DNA of 48,701 nucleotides from Actinomadura montaniterrae (lineage in GTDB: Bacteria > Actinomycetota > Actinomycetes > Streptosporangiales > Streptosporangiaceae): NCBI RefSeq assembly GCF_008923365.1, contig NZ_WBMR01000054.1, positions 1-48,701 of the forward strand, in the 5' to 3' direction. Under the pieces are notes generated by a model. That model worked only from the letters and a program-made list of their open reading frames with translations, ran no database searches and had not been told where the DNA came from. This document shows positions 7,670-15,787 of this stretch, piece by piece. Every line of letters starts with the position of its first letter. Within the stretch, counting starts at the first letter, position 1. Made by a program: the position numbers and the translations under genes.

Positions 7670-8753
7670 CCTCCGGCGCGGCGGCCCGGACGGCGTCTCC
7701 CGGAAGTGCGGCGGCGCAGCGGGGCCGGGTCCGGCGCTGGTAGGAGAGCGCGGCGGCGCCGAGCGCGATCCCGTAGACGCCGAACGCGCCGATCCCGCAC
7801 GCGGCGACCGTCCACCCGGACCAGCCGCTCATGAGCCCGTCGTGCGGGAGGTCGCGGACGCCGGCCGCGATCGGCAGCAGGTAGGCGAGCGTCCCGACGA
7901 CCCCGTACGGGCCGAGCGTCGCCGCGCCGAGCCACGCCGGGACGAGCGGGAGCCAGCGCGGCACCCGGCGCCCGGTGAGCGGCGGCGCCCAGCGCGGGAA
8001 CACCTGCCCCCACCGGTGCGTCAGCCCGAGCAGCAGGAAGATCCCGGCGAGCGCGGACAGCGTCGTGAAGTCCAGCCCGTACCGCTCCAGCGTCAGGATC
8101 AGCCCCGACGCGCCGTTGCGGCGGAACTCCGCGACGACCTCGTCACCCGGGATCCCTGCGAACGTCCCGCCGAACGCCCACGTCGTCTTCATCGCCATGT
8201 ACGGGACGAACGCGAGCACGCCCGCCCACGCCGCCCGCCGGACGCCACGCGGCGCGTCCGTCACCGGCGCCGCCACCTTCGCGACGCCCGTCGCGGCGTG
8301 CACGAGCCCGCAGCGCGCACACGTCCCCTCGGTCCGGCGCCGGAACGCCACGGCCGCTCCCGCGAGCAGGGCCGCGCCGACCGCGCAGGACACCTCGACG
8401 CCGAACACCGGCCAGTCGTCCACCGTCCCGGTGAACAGCAGCTGGAGCGCGCTCATGACGATCCCGAACGTGCCGGCGCCCGCCACCGCGCAGGCCGCCC
8501 AGAGCCCCGCGAGGGGCCACGCACGCGGCATGAGCCGCCCGACGTCGCGGACGCTCGACACCGCCATGATCCCGCCCACCAGCAGGACCGCCCCGATCGG
8601 CCAGGCCGCCGCGGCCGCGTCCCGCACGTCCCGCAGCGGGTAGCCGGCCGTCCCACCGGCGGCCCAGTAGAGGGCCAGTGCCGCCGCGCCCGCCGCCCAC
8701 GCGCCGGCCGCGTACCCGGCCCACGCCGGCCACCGTCTGATGATCGTTCCCAT
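7659..8753 (-). CDS. Multi-pass membrane protein of unknown function
   Basis: This 364-residue protein has about ten hydrophobic segments, beginning with WAGYAAGAWAAGAAALALYW after a short basic N-terminus. A cytoplasmic-looking loop near residue 140 contains FRRRTEGTCARCG, with two Cys that could bind a metal or be fortuitous. I do not recognise a transporter or enzyme motif. The start is the ATG at 8753, with GGAAGG nine bases upstream. A longer frame to 8972 reads through low-quality Arg/Pro-rich sequence and overlaps the divergent PPOX gene, so I rejected it. The gene is divergent from the PPOX/F420 gene and overlaps the crotonase tail. Confidence 0.75.
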   Translation of the reverse strand: MGTIIRRWPAWAGYAAGAWAAGAAALALYWAAGGTAGYPLRDVRDAAAAAWPIGAVLLVGGIMAVSSVRDVGRLMPRAWPLAGLWAACAVAGAGTFGIVMSALQLLFTGTVDDWPVFGVEVSCAVGAALLAGAAVAFRRRTEGTCARCGLVHAATGVAKVAAPVTDAPRGVRRAAWAGVLAFVPYMAMKTTWAFGGTFAGIPGDEVVAEFRRNGASGLILTLERYGLDFTTLSALAGIFLLLGLTHRWGQVFPRWAPPLTGRRVPRWLPLVPAWLGAATLGPYGVVGTLAYLLPIAAGVRDLPHDGLMSGWSGWTVAACGIGAFGVYGIALGAAALSYQRRTRPRCAAALPGDAVRAAAPEVSP

Positions 8754-8865
8754 GCGTCCGAGCCTTCCGGGCGGGGCCGGGGCGGGCCTCCCGCCGGGGA
8801 GCGATCCGCCTCGCCCGCGCGGGGGAGCCTGGGATCCGGGCTCGCGCCGTGGCAGGCTGCACCCC

Positions 8866-9291
8866 GTGCCCAAGCTCTCACCGGACGGCGCGCGCCGGCT
8901 GCTCGCGAGCGCGCCCGTCGCGCGGCTCGCGACCGTCGGGGAGGACGGCCGCCCGCACCTGGTCCCCGTCACGTTCGCCGTGTACCGCGGGTCGGTCTAC
9001 ACCGCCGTCGACCACAAGCCGAAGAGCACGCGGGACCTGCGGCGGCTGGCGAACATACGCGCCAACCCGCGCGTCGCGCTGCTCGCCGACCACTACGAGG
9101 ACGACTGGGACCGGCTCTGGTGGGTCCGCGTCGACGGCCACGCCGCCGTGGTGGAGGACGACGCGCGCCGCGCCGAGCCCGTCCGGCTCCTCGCCGCCCG
9201 CTACGCCCAGTACCGGGACCGTCCGCCCGAGGGCCCGGTCATCGCGATCACCATCGACGCCTGGACGGGCTGGACGGCCGCGTCCGCCTAG
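8866..9291 (+). CDS. PPOX-class, probably F420-dependent oxidoreductase (Rv0121-like)
   Basis: This 141-residue split-barrel flavin/deazaflavin-binding protein contains APVARLATVGEDGRPHLVPV and later DHKPKSTRDLRRLANIRANP. These are the typical barrel strands and cofactor phosphate-binding Lys/Arg of this group. The length matches the small Rv0121-type family as I recall it. Such enzymes use F420 or FMN in hydride transfer; the substrate is unknown. The GTG at 8866 gives a natural N-terminus (VPKLSPDGARRLLAS). The upstream extension to 8740 is Pro/Gly/Arg-rich and probably not translated. The ribosome-binding site is weak. The stop shares CTAG with the convergent hydrolase gene. Confidence 0.85.
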   Translation: MPKLSPDGARRLLASAPVARLATVGEDGRPHLVPVTFAVYRGSVYTAVDHKPKSTRDLRRLANIRANPRVALLADHYEDDWDRLWWVRVDGHAAVVEDDARRAEPVRLLAARYAQYRDRPPEGPVIAITIDAWTGWTAASA

Positions 9292-10088
9292 AGCCCCGCG
9301 TCGAAGGTCCGGACGGCCTCGGTGATCTCGGCGGGGAACTCCACGTGCGGGTGGTGGCCGGCGCCGTCCAGCATGACCACCTCGCCGTTCAGGCGTCCGG
9401 CGACCCACCGCGCCTCGGCGGCCGGGTCGGGCCAGTCGACGTCCGCGGTGCCCATGATGACCAGGACGGGGGCGGTGACCTTGTCCAGCCGCGCCTCGGC
9501 CTCGTCGTGCGACATGCCCATGTACGACGCGATGACCTTGCCGCGTCCCGGCTCCTTGAAGTTCGCCTTCAGCAGCGCCGCGTGCTCGTCGAAGTCCGCG
9601 GGGCGCTTCGGCTCCCACTTCGGGTAGTACGACATGTACAGCGGCAGCGCCAGCCCGGGGATCCGGAAGAGCGACATCGTCAGCTTCATGACCAGGCCGC
9701 CCTGCGCGTTCCGGACGAACGGCGCCGCCAGGACCAGGCCCTTGACCAGCTCGGGCGCCTCCGCGGCGGCGTAGACGGCCGCCGCGGCGCCGTTCGAGCA
9801 GCCGTAGACCAGGGCCGGTCCGGCGTCCAGGTGCCGCAGCAGCGCCATCAGGTCGTGCGCCAGCGGCGTGCTCCCGTACTCGGGCCAGTCCGCGCTGCTC
9901 TCGCCCATCCCGCGCTGGTCGACGGTGACGACCCGGTAGCCGGCCTCCAGCAGCCGCGGCCTGAGGAACCGGAACTGCGACCGCAGGTCGAGCATCGACG
10001 GCAGGCACACGATGAGCGGGCCGTCGCCCTCGTCGTCGTAGGCGAGGCGTCCGCCGGGAAGGTCGAGGTACTGCGTCTGGTCGCTCAT
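9288..10088 (-). CDS. Alpha/beta hydrolase
   Basis: This 266-residue alpha/beta-hydrolase-fold enzyme has a complete triad. The nucleophile Ser is in the elbow YGCSNGAAA (near residue 99), the acidic residue is probably in MGTADVDWPDP, and the His is in GAGHHPHVEFP. The oxyanion region is VCLPSMLDLR. It resembles haloalkane-dehalogenase or esterase-like hydrolases, but the natural substrate cannot be read. I placed the start at the ATG at 10088 because it leaves a 109-bp upstream gap containing a strong palindrome (10122-10136); the 41-residue extension would run through that site. The stop codon is shared in a CTAG with the PPOX gene. Confidence 0.85.
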   Translation of the reverse strand: MSDQTQYLDLPGGRLAYDDEGDGPLIVCLPSMLDLRSQFRFLRPRLLEAGYRVVTVDQRGMGESSADWPEYGSTPLAHDLMALLRHLDAGPALVYGCSNGAAAAVYAAAEAPELVKGLVLAAPFVRNAQGGLVMKLTMSLFRIPGLALPLYMSYYPKWEPKRPADFDEHAALLKANFKEPGRGKVIASYMGMSHDEAEARLDKVTAPVLVIMGTADVDWPDPAAEARWVAGRLNGEVVMLDGAGHHPHVEFPAEITEAVRTFDAGL

Positions 10089-10121
10089 GGCGCGCTCCAG
10101 TTTGTTCGGTGTAGCCCTATG

Positions 10122-10136
10122 GCTAATGAGATTAGC
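10122..10136. promoter_or_regulatory. Palindrome GCTAAT-GAG-ATTAGC upstream of the hydrolase gene
   Basis: This perfect six-base inverted repeat with a three-base spacer lies in an unusually AT-rich stretch 34 bp upstream of the hydrolase start. An overlapping smaller repeat (TAGCC-CTAT-GGCTA, 10112-10125) shares bases with it. The form is that of a repressor operator covering the hydrolase promoter. No regulator gene is adjacent on the expected side, so the regulator would act from elsewhere. Confidence 0.55.
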
Positions 10137-10197
10137 TTTTGGGTGCGGCGAGGTCAAGGGGCTCGTCCGGAGAGATCCCGTGCCCGTCGCCCGGGTG

Positions 10198-11205
10198 CTA
10201 GTCCCAGGCACTCCCGAGCCTGGTCAGCTGATCCGCGTACTCGATGCGCCCGGCCCACTCGCCCGGCCAGGCGTCCATGCCGAGGTGCGCGCCCGCGAAC
10301 GCGCCCGCCAGGCACGCGATCGAGTCGGAGTCGCCGGAGCTCGCCGCGCCGCGCCGGATCGCCGCGACGGGCTCGTCGGGGAACAGCAGGAAGCACAGCA
10401 GCCCGGTGGCGAGGGCCTCCTCCGCGCACCAGCCCGCACCGGTGACCTCGCACGGGTCGGACGCGCGGTCGCCCCGCGCGAGCGCCTCGTCCAGCCGGTC
10501 GAGGACGTCCAGGCACTCGTCCCAGCCGCGCGCGATGAACGTCCCGGGGGAGTCGATGCCGGGCCACTGCCACAGCGTGCCGAGCCACCGCTCGTGGTAG
10601 ACGGCCCGCTGCTCGTGGCAGCGGTCGCGCAGCGCGGCGGGCAGGTCGGCGGGCGCCAAGCCGTCCGCCAGCCACCGGACGGCGAACGCGGTCAGCTCGC
10701 TCGCCGCGAGCCCGGTCGGGTGCCCGTGCGTCATCGCCGCCTGCAGTTGGGACGCCCCTGCGCGCGTCTCGTCCGTCAGGCCCGGCGCGAGCCCGACCGG
10801 CGCCACCCGCATGTTCGCGCCGCAGCCCTTGGAGCCCGCGACGGTCGCCTCCACCCACGGCCGCCCGGCCGCCAGGCCCCGGCAGGCCCGCAGGCACGTG
10901 TTGCCCGGCGCGCGGTTGTTGTCGGGGCTGTTCAGCCAGTCGACGAACCGCCGCCGCCACATCGGCGCGACCAGGTCGGGAGTGAACGGCGGGTTCGCCA
11001 GGGCGTCCAGGAGGGCGAGGCCCACCGCGATCGCCATCTGCGTGTCGTCGGTGACGAGCGCGGGATCGCCCTCCGGCTCCGCCGGGTCGAACTCACCGAA
11101 GCGCCGCCCGATCTGCTTCATTGTGAGGAACTCGGTGGGGGCGCCCAGCGCGTCCCCGTACGCCAGCCCGAACATCGCTCCGCTCGCCCGCATCATGGGC
11201 GACAT
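10198..11205 (-). CDS. ADP-ribosylglycohydrolase family protein
   Basis: This 335-residue all-alpha, binuclear Mg-dependent hydrolase of the DraG/ARH family removes ADP-ribose from proteins or small molecules. Metal-binding signatures are present: GLAYGDALGAPTEF at the N-terminus, VTDDTQMA near residue 51 and ASSGDSDSIACLAGAFAGA near residue 285. The start ATG at 11205 follows GAGGAA at a suitable distance. Another regulator gene ends 26 bp upstream on the same strand, so the two may be co-transcribed. The physiological target cannot be inferred; no ADP-ribosyltransferase gene is in the window. Confidence 0.88.
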   Translation of the reverse strand: MSPMMRASGAMFGLAYGDALGAPTEFLTMKQIGRRFGEFDPAEPEGDPALVTDDTQMAIAVGLALLDALANPPFTPDLVAPMWRRRFVDWLNSPDNNRAPGNTCLRACRGLAAGRPWVEATVAGSKGCGANMRVAPVGLAPGLTDETRAGASQLQAAMTHGHPTGLAASELTAFAVRWLADGLAPADLPAALRDRCHEQRAVYHERWLGTLWQWPGIDSPGTFIARGWDECLDVLDRLDEALARGDRASDPCEVTGAGWCAEEALATGLLCFLLFPDEPVAAIRRGAASSGDSDSIACLAGAFAGAHLGMDAWPGEWAGRIEYADQLTRLGSAWD

Positions 11206-11231
11206 TGTTCCTCAATCACCACGTTCCTCGA

Positions 11232-12035
11232 TCAACCGCACGCACCACGAAATCTCCCAGGCGTCATCGCATAGCAGCGGACGAACCAGCGCGTCAGATG
11301 GCTCTGGTCGGCGAACCCCGTCGCCGCCGCGACCTCCCCGATCGGCTCGCCGCGCGCCAGCCGGACGCGCGCCGCCCGCAGCCGCAGCTGCCGCTGGTAG
11401 TCGCTCGGCGCCATCCCGTACGCCCGCCGGAACGCCCGGTACAGCGCGAACCTGCTGCACCCCGCCGCCTCGGCCAGCTCGTCCGCCCCGACGTCGTCCA
11501 GGTAGCGGTCCTCCAGGCGGCGCCGGGCCCGCGCGGCGGCACCGGACGACGGCCCGACGCGTAGCCGCCCCGACGCGGCGCGGTTCACCATCGCGCCGAC
11601 CGCCGCCGTGAGCAGCTCGTCCCGGCGCAGCGCGGGCGCCCCGCCGAGCAGCGCGGCGTGCAGGGCCCGCAGGTTCCCGGCGAGGACGGGATCGCCGACC
11701 ACCGGCGCGTCGAACAGCGGGAGCCCCGCCGGACGCCCCCCGATGTCGGCCAGCACCCTCGCCACCAGCTCCGGGCCGATGTGCACGATGCGGTAGGTGA
11801 AGCCGAGCGCGTCCGCCGGGCGGCCGTCGTGCGGGTCGTCCGGGTTGAACGCGATGACCATCCCGGCCGCGCTCGTATGGGCGCCGCCCCGGCACTTGAA
11901 CGCCTGGTAGCCGTCCTCGGTCACGCCGAACGAGTACGTCTCATGGCTGTGCCGGTGGTAGGCGTGCCGTTCGAAGTGCGCGTGCATCGCCTCCAGCGGG
12001 CGGTCCGGCGACCGCCAGTACCTGCTCCAGTCCAC
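11232..12035 (-). CDS. AraC-family transcriptional regulator
   Basis: This protein of 267 residues has an N-terminal cupin-like AraC binding domain, with HRHSHETYSFGVT near residue 27 and NPDDPHDG near 62. The C-terminal AraC double helix-turn-helix contains ELAEAAGCSRFALYRAFRRA and EVAAATGFADQSHLTRWFVR. I chose the GTG at 12035 (VDWSRYWRSPDRP) because it gives the usual short N-terminus; a TTG at 12068 would add 11 residues. It is divergent from the DUF2000 gene across 68 bp, an arrangement that makes that gene its likely target. Co-direction with the ADP-ribosylglycohydrolase gene suggests joint transcription. Confidence 0.88.
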   Translation of the reverse strand: MDWSRYWRSPDRPLEAMHAHFERHAYHRHSHETYSFGVTEDGYQAFKCRGGAHTSAAGMVIAFNPDDPHDGRPADALGFTYRIVHIGPELVARVLADIGGRPAGLPLFDAPVVGDPVLAGNLRALHAALLGGAPALRRDELLTAAVGAMVNRAASGRLRVGPSSGAAARARRRLEDRYLDDVGADELAEAAGCSRFALYRAFRRAYGMAPSDYQRQLRLRAARVRLARGEPIGEVAAATGFADQSHLTRWFVRCYAMTPGRFRGACG

Positions 12036-12103
12036 GCTCCCAGTCTCGCGCGCCGCACGAGCGTTCAAGACCGCCGCCCGCCCGCCGCGCCAGCCTGGAC
12101 GGC

Positions 12104-12514
12104 ATGCGCTTCGACACCAAGATCGGCATCGTGGTCCGCGACGACCTGGCCGCCTGGCAGCGGCTCAACGTCACCGCGTTCCTCGCGAGCGCGGTGGCCG
12201 GGGGAGTGCCCGGCGTGATCGGCGACCCGTACGAGGACGCGTCCGGCAACGGCTACCTCGCGATGTTCCGCCAGCCCGTCCTCGTCTACGAGGCCGACGC
12301 GGCGGGGGTCAAGGCGGCGCACGCGCGCGCCCTCGCCCGCGGGATGGACATCGCCGTCTACATCGAGGACATGTTCAAGACCGGCCACGACGAGGCCAAC
12401 CGCGCCACCGTCCGCGCCGTCACCGCCGAGGACATGCCGCTCGTCGGGTTCGCCGTCCACGGGCCGAAGAACGGCGTGGACAAGGCGTTGAAGGGCCTCA
12501 AGCTGCACCCGTGA
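12104..12514 (+). CDS. DUF2000 family protein
   Basis: This small 136-residue protein matches DUF2000 as I remember the family. It has RFDTKIGIVVRDDLAAWQRL at the start, GYLAMFRQPVLVYEAD in the middle and AVHGPKNGVDKALKGLKL at the end. The family adopts a peptidyl-tRNA-hydrolase-2-like fold, but its function is not established. It starts at the ATG at 12104 directly divergent from an AraC regulator, which probably controls it. The 3' end overlaps the convergent acyl-CoA dehydrogenase gene by 17 bp. Confidence 0.82.
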   Translation: MRFDTKIGIVVRDDLAAWQRLNVTAFLASAVAGGVPGVIGDPYEDASGNGYLAMFRQPVLVYEADAAGVKAAHARALARGMDIAVYIEDMFKTGHDEANRATVRAVTAEDMPLVGFAVHGPKNGVDKALKGLKLHP

Positions 12515-13589
12515 TGCCGGCGAGCGCGGCGAGCCGCTCGCGGTGCGCGTCCGGCGACCCGAACAGCTGCCGCGACGACTGCGCCCGCTTGAAGTACAGG
12601 TGCGCGTCGTGCTCCCAGGTGAACCCGATGCCGCCGTGCAGCTGGATCGCCTCGCCCGCGGTGTGGAAGAACGCGTCCGAGCAGTACGCCTTCGCCAGCG
12701 CCGCCGCCCGCGGCAGCTCCTCCGGGCTCCCGTCGGCGGCCGCCGCCGCGTACAGCACCGCCGACCGCGCCGACTCCACCAGCACGAACATGTCCGCGCA
12801 CCGGTGCTTGATCGCCTGGAACGACCCGATCGGGCGGCCGAACTGGTGCCGCACCTTCGCGTACTCGACCGTCATGTCCAGGGTCCGCTGCGCGCCGCCG
12901 AGCTGCTCGGCCGCCAGCGCCACCGCCGCGACGTCCAGCGCGTGCCGGATCGCGTCCGCGCCGCCGATCTTGCGCGCCGGCGTCCCGTCGAACCCGATCC
13001 GCGCGAGCTTGCGCGTCTGGTCGAGCGTCGGCATGGACGTCCGGGTCATGCCCTCGGCGCCGGCGTCCACGGCGTAGAGCCCGACGCCGTCCTCGTCCTG
13101 CGCCGCCACGAGCACGAGCCCGGCGACGCACCCGTCCAACACGAAGCTCTTGGCCCCGCGCAGAACACCGCCCTCGGCCCGCGTCTCCACAGCACCGAGA
13201 TCCCAGCTCCCGCCGTCTTCAGCGACGGCGAGGGTCGCGATCGTGGTGCCGTCCGCGATGCCGGGCAGCAGGTCGTGCCCGCCGTCCCCGGCCCGCAGCG
13301 CCGCCGCCGCGGTGATCGTCGCGAGGAACGGCGCGCACACGACCGCCCGCCCCATCTCCTCGAACACGACCGCCAGCTCCCGCACGCCGAAGCCCGCGCC
13401 GCCGTGCTCCTCCGGGATCGCCAGGCCCTGCAGCCCGAGCTGCTCGGCCATCTGCGCCCACATCTTCGGGTCGTGGCCCTCGGCCGTCTCCATCAGCCGC
13501 CGCACCTCGGCGGACGGCGACCGGTCGGCGAAGAACCGCCGCAGCGCGTCGCGCAGCTCCCGCTGTTCCTCGGTGACGACGAGCTCCAT
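12498..13589 (-). CDS. Acyl-CoA dehydrogenase (heteromeric-type FadE-like)
   Basis: This 363-residue FAD flavoprotein would oxidise acyl-CoA at the alpha-beta bond. The N-terminal helical domain includes LGLQGLAIPEEHGGAGFG. The mid domain is weakly conserved. The C-terminal domain has VRHQFGRPIGSFQAIKHRCA and QLHGGIGFTWEHDAHLYFKR, the latter typical of small actinobacterial FadEs that often pair as alpha2beta2 complexes. The usual catalytic Glu of the medium-chain class is not in its standard place. No partner FadE is adjacent. The ATG at 13589 is chosen because GGAGG lies eight bases upstream; a start at 13634 would add 15 unlikely residues. It may join fatty-acid or sterol side-chain degradation. 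Confidence 0.85.
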   Translation of the reverse strand: MELVVTEEQRELRDALRRFFADRSPSAEVRRLMETAEGHDPKMWAQMAEQLGLQGLAIPEEHGGAGFGVRELAVVFEEMGRAVVCAPFLATITAAAALRAGDGGHDLLPGIADGTTIATLAVAEDGGSWDLGAVETRAEGGVLRGAKSFVLDGCVAGLVLVAAQDEDGVGLYAVDAGAEGMTRTSMPTLDQTRKLARIGFDGTPARKIGGADAIRHALDVAAVALAAEQLGGAQRTLDMTVEYAKVRHQFGRPIGSFQAIKHRCADMFVLVESARSAVLYAAAAADGSPEELPRAAALAKAYCSDAFFHTAGEAIQLHGGIGFTWEHDAHLYFKRAQSSRQLFGSPDAHRERLAALAGITGAA

Positions 13590-13693
13590 CCGGCGGCCTC
13601 CCTGACGCGGCACACGTGTACGACGGTCGACCATCCTCCCGTCCCGCGCCCCGGGCGGCCCCGCCGCTCCCGCTCACCGGGACGCCCCGCAGG

Positions 13694-13936
13694 TCACGCG
13701 TCCCAGTCGTGCGGGCCCAGCACGTAGCCCTTCGGGGTGGAGTGCAGATGGTTGATCGACACCAGGTGGCCCAGCGCGGCCCAGAGGTCCTCCTCGGGCG
13801 CCTCCATGAGCCGCTCGATCGACTCGAAGTCCGCCGCGCGGCCCTCGACGTCGATCTCCGCCACGGTCTCGTACACCGCCAGCTCGAAGTCGCTCAGCTC
13901 CTGAACGTCCCCACGCGGATCGTCTCGCTCGTCCAT
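13694..13936 (-). CDS. Small acidic hypothetical protein
   Basis: This 80-residue acidic protein contains SDFELAVYETVAEIDVEGRA and later LWAALGHLVSINHLHSTPKG. The second segment resembles the recognition helix plus wing of a small winged-helix fold, but this is a weak impression. The start at the ATG at 13936 has no clear ribosome-binding site, so the message may be leaderless; an upstream extension to 13999 adds 21 basic residues. No function can be assigned. It lies between an acyl-CoA dehydrogenase gene (same strand, 104 bp away) and a divergent Uma2 gene. Confidence 0.6.
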   Translation of the reverse strand: MDERDDPRGDVQELSDFELAVYETVAEIDVEGRAADFESIERLMEAPEEDLWAALGHLVSINHLHSTPKGYVLGPHDWDA

Positions 13937-14070
13937 GGCGAGAACGTGCCCGCTCCACGCCGATCTATTTGCCCGGCGAGTGTGCGGACGCCGGCGCACG
14001 GGGACCGTAGGCTGAGGACGAACGCACCGATGACCACGATCTGTATGTGAAAGGTGGCGCTCCGCTCATA

Positions 14071-14086
14071 TCCTCGCTCGCGAGGA
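14071..14086. promoter_or_regulatory. Palindrome TCCTCGC-TC-GCGAGGA just upstream of the Uma2 gene
   Basis: These perfect seven-base arms around a two-base centre end next to the ribosome-binding site (AAGGAG, 14087-14092) of the Uma2 gene. It could be an operator overlapping the transcription start, or a hairpin occluding the ribosome-binding site. No direct evidence distinguishes the two. Confidence 0.45.
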
Positions 14087-14098
14087 AAGGAGCAGGGC

Positions 14099-14677
14099 AT
14101 GACGACGATGGTTCATGAGCCCGAGAGCCAGAGGGACGTACTCCTGGACTACTTCCTCTCGCTGGACCCTCCCGAGGGTCATCGAGCCGAGCTGATCGAC
14201 GGAGAGATCTTCGTGTCCCCACCCCTCAGCAACAGGCACGACCGGAACAACGGCAAGATCGTCTTCCAGGTCGCGCTCAAGAGTTCGACGGTGATGGAGT
14301 ACGCCCCCGGCAGGGGGATCTCGGTCCCCGGTGGCATGGGGAACAGGACTAACATGGCGATTCCGGACGCGACCTTCGCCCCTCGCGAACTCAATGTCTT
14401 TGACAACGAAGACTCGTGGCTCGAGCCCGACGGGGTCTGCATGGTCGTCGAGGTGACGTCCTCTCGACCCCAGATGGATCGGGAGGCCAAGCGGTACGGA
14501 TACGCGCGCGCGGGCATCCCGCTCTACCTGCTGGTGGATCGTGGGGAGCAGAAGACGATCTTGTTCGGCGAGCCCGACGGCAGGGACTACGGCCAGGCAC
14601 ATCAGGTGCAGTTCGGCAAGGGGCTGGCGCTGCCGGAGCCGTTCGGGTTCGAACTGGACACGGCCGAGTTCGCGTGA
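14099..14677 (+). CDS. Uma2-family (DUF820) predicted PD-(D/E)XK nuclease-fold protein
   Basis: This 192-residue protein shows the Uma2 core: an early ELIDGEIFVSPPLSNRHDRN, then IPDATFAPREL (active-site Asp) and CMVVEVTSSRPQMDREAKR (Glu-X-Thr pair and following Lys/Arg). The end GIPLYLLVDRGEQKTILF is also typical. The fold is nuclease-like, but cellular roles are unproven; the genes are abundant in actinobacteria and cyanobacteria and often move. Codon use is visibly less GC-biased than in neighbouring genes, consistent with horizontal acquisition. The start ATG at 14099 follows AAGGAG. It lies 46 bp from the convergent sbnB gene and marks the left edge of the NRPS cluster. Confidence 0.85.
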   Translation: MTTMVHEPESQRDVLLDYFLSLDPPEGHRAELIDGEIFVSPPLSNRHDRNNGKIVFQVALKSSTVMEYAPGRGISVPGGMGNRTNMAIPDATFAPRELNVFDNEDSWLEPDGVCMVVEVTSSRPQMDREAKRYGYARAGIPLYLLVDRGEQKTILFGEPDGRDYGQAHQVQFGKGLALPEPFGFELDTAEFA

Positions 14678-14723
14678 GCCGGGGGGACGCCGCGCGGACG
14701 GGCGTCCCACCGGGGGCGAGGCG

Positions 14724-15749
14724 TCAGCCGTAGCGCTTCATCTCGTGGAAGAAGCCGGGGATCGTGTTCAGGGTCCCGGCGGCGGTGACCTGGTCGTGGA
14801 CGTACTTGGCGACGGCGAGGTCGAGGACGCCGAGGCCGAACGGCGAGAAGACCACCGGCTTGCCGGCGGGCGGGGTGGTCGCGCCGGTGAGGACGTCGTA
14901 CAGGGTGCCGGCGACGAAGTCGCGGTTGCCGACCTGCTGCTCGGCCAGGTGCGGGGACGTGTTGGCCTTCATGCAGTGCTCGACGTCGTCCACGACGTTG
15001 TACGCGGACAGGATGATCTCGGGGGAGAGGTCCCGCAGCGAGACGTGCAGCACGAGCGGATTGTGCGCGAACCAGGCCGGGTCGGTGACGTGCGGCTCGC
15101 CCGCGACGGTCGCGAACACGATCAGGTCGGACGAGCGGATCAGCGACTCCGCGGAGTCGTGGATCGTGACCGTGCCCTTCTCGGACCGCTCGAGGTAGCC
15201 CTTGAAGCCCTCGGCGTGCTCGCGCGACAGGTCGTGGATCCCGAGCCCGTCGAACGCGAACCCGTTGCCCGCCAGGTAGGTGTGGATGTAGCGGGCGATG
15301 AGGCCGACGCCGACGAAGCCGACGCGGCGGGGCCGGTCGCCGCGCTTGTCGGCGAGGGTCGCGGCGGCGAGCGAGGCGGACGCGGCGGTGCGGGCGGCGG
15401 AGATGATGGAGCTCTCCAGGCACGCGAACGGGTAGCCGGTCTCGGCGTCGTTGAGGACCAGCACGGCGGACGCGCGGGGGATGCCGTTCGCGACGTTGCC
15501 GGGGAAGCTGGAGATCCACTTGATGCCGTGCACGCCGACGTCGCCCGCGACCGAGGCGGGCAGCGCGATGATCCGGTCGGACGGCCGGTCCGGGAAGCGC
15601 AGGAAGTAGGAGTCGGGGTTGACGGTCGCGCCCTCGCCGTGCAGCCGGTAGGCCGCCTCGACCATGCCGATGACCTGCCGCTCGCGCCCGGCGATCGCGT
15701 CGTGGACCTGGGCGCCGGAGATCACGGCGAACGTGGGGGCCTGCGTCAT
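14724..15749 (-). CDS. sbnB: SbnB-like dehydrogenase for L-2,3-diaminopropionate synthesis
   Basis: This 341-residue member of the ornithine cyclodeaminase/mu-crystallin family has a Rossmann motif GFVGVGLIARYIHTYL near residue 141 and the substrate region GIKWISSFPGNVANGIPRAS. In the staphyloferrin B pathway, SbnB oxidatively splits N-(2-amino-2-carboxyethyl)-L-glutamate to 2-oxoglutarate and L-2,3-diaminopropionate. The assignment is strengthened by the sbnA-like gene 38 bp upstream on the same strand, the standard Dap pair. The start ATG at 15749 has GGAG eight bases upstream. Together they would supply Dap to the divergent NRPS genes. It is distinct from the second cyclodeaminase-family protein at 44325, which lacks this context. 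Confidence 0.9.
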   Translation of the reverse strand: MTQAPTFAVISGAQVHDAIAGRERQVIGMVEAAYRLHGEGATVNPDSYFLRFPDRPSDRIIALPASVAGDVGVHGIKWISSFPGNVANGIPRASAVLVLNDAETGYPFACLESSIISAARTAASASLAAATLADKRGDRPRRVGFVGVGLIARYIHTYLAGNGFAFDGLGIHDLSREHAEGFKGYLERSEKGTVTIHDSAESLIRSSDLIVFATVAGEPHVTDPAWFAHNPLVLHVSLRDLSPEIILSAYNVVDDVEHCMKANTSPHLAEQQVGNRDFVAGTLYDVLTGATTPPAGKPVVFSPFGLGVLDLAVAKYVHDQVTAAGTLNTIPGFFHEMKRYG

Positions 15750-15787
15750 GAGGGAACTCCGTGTCCTTTTCGCGCTGCGGGGGATGA

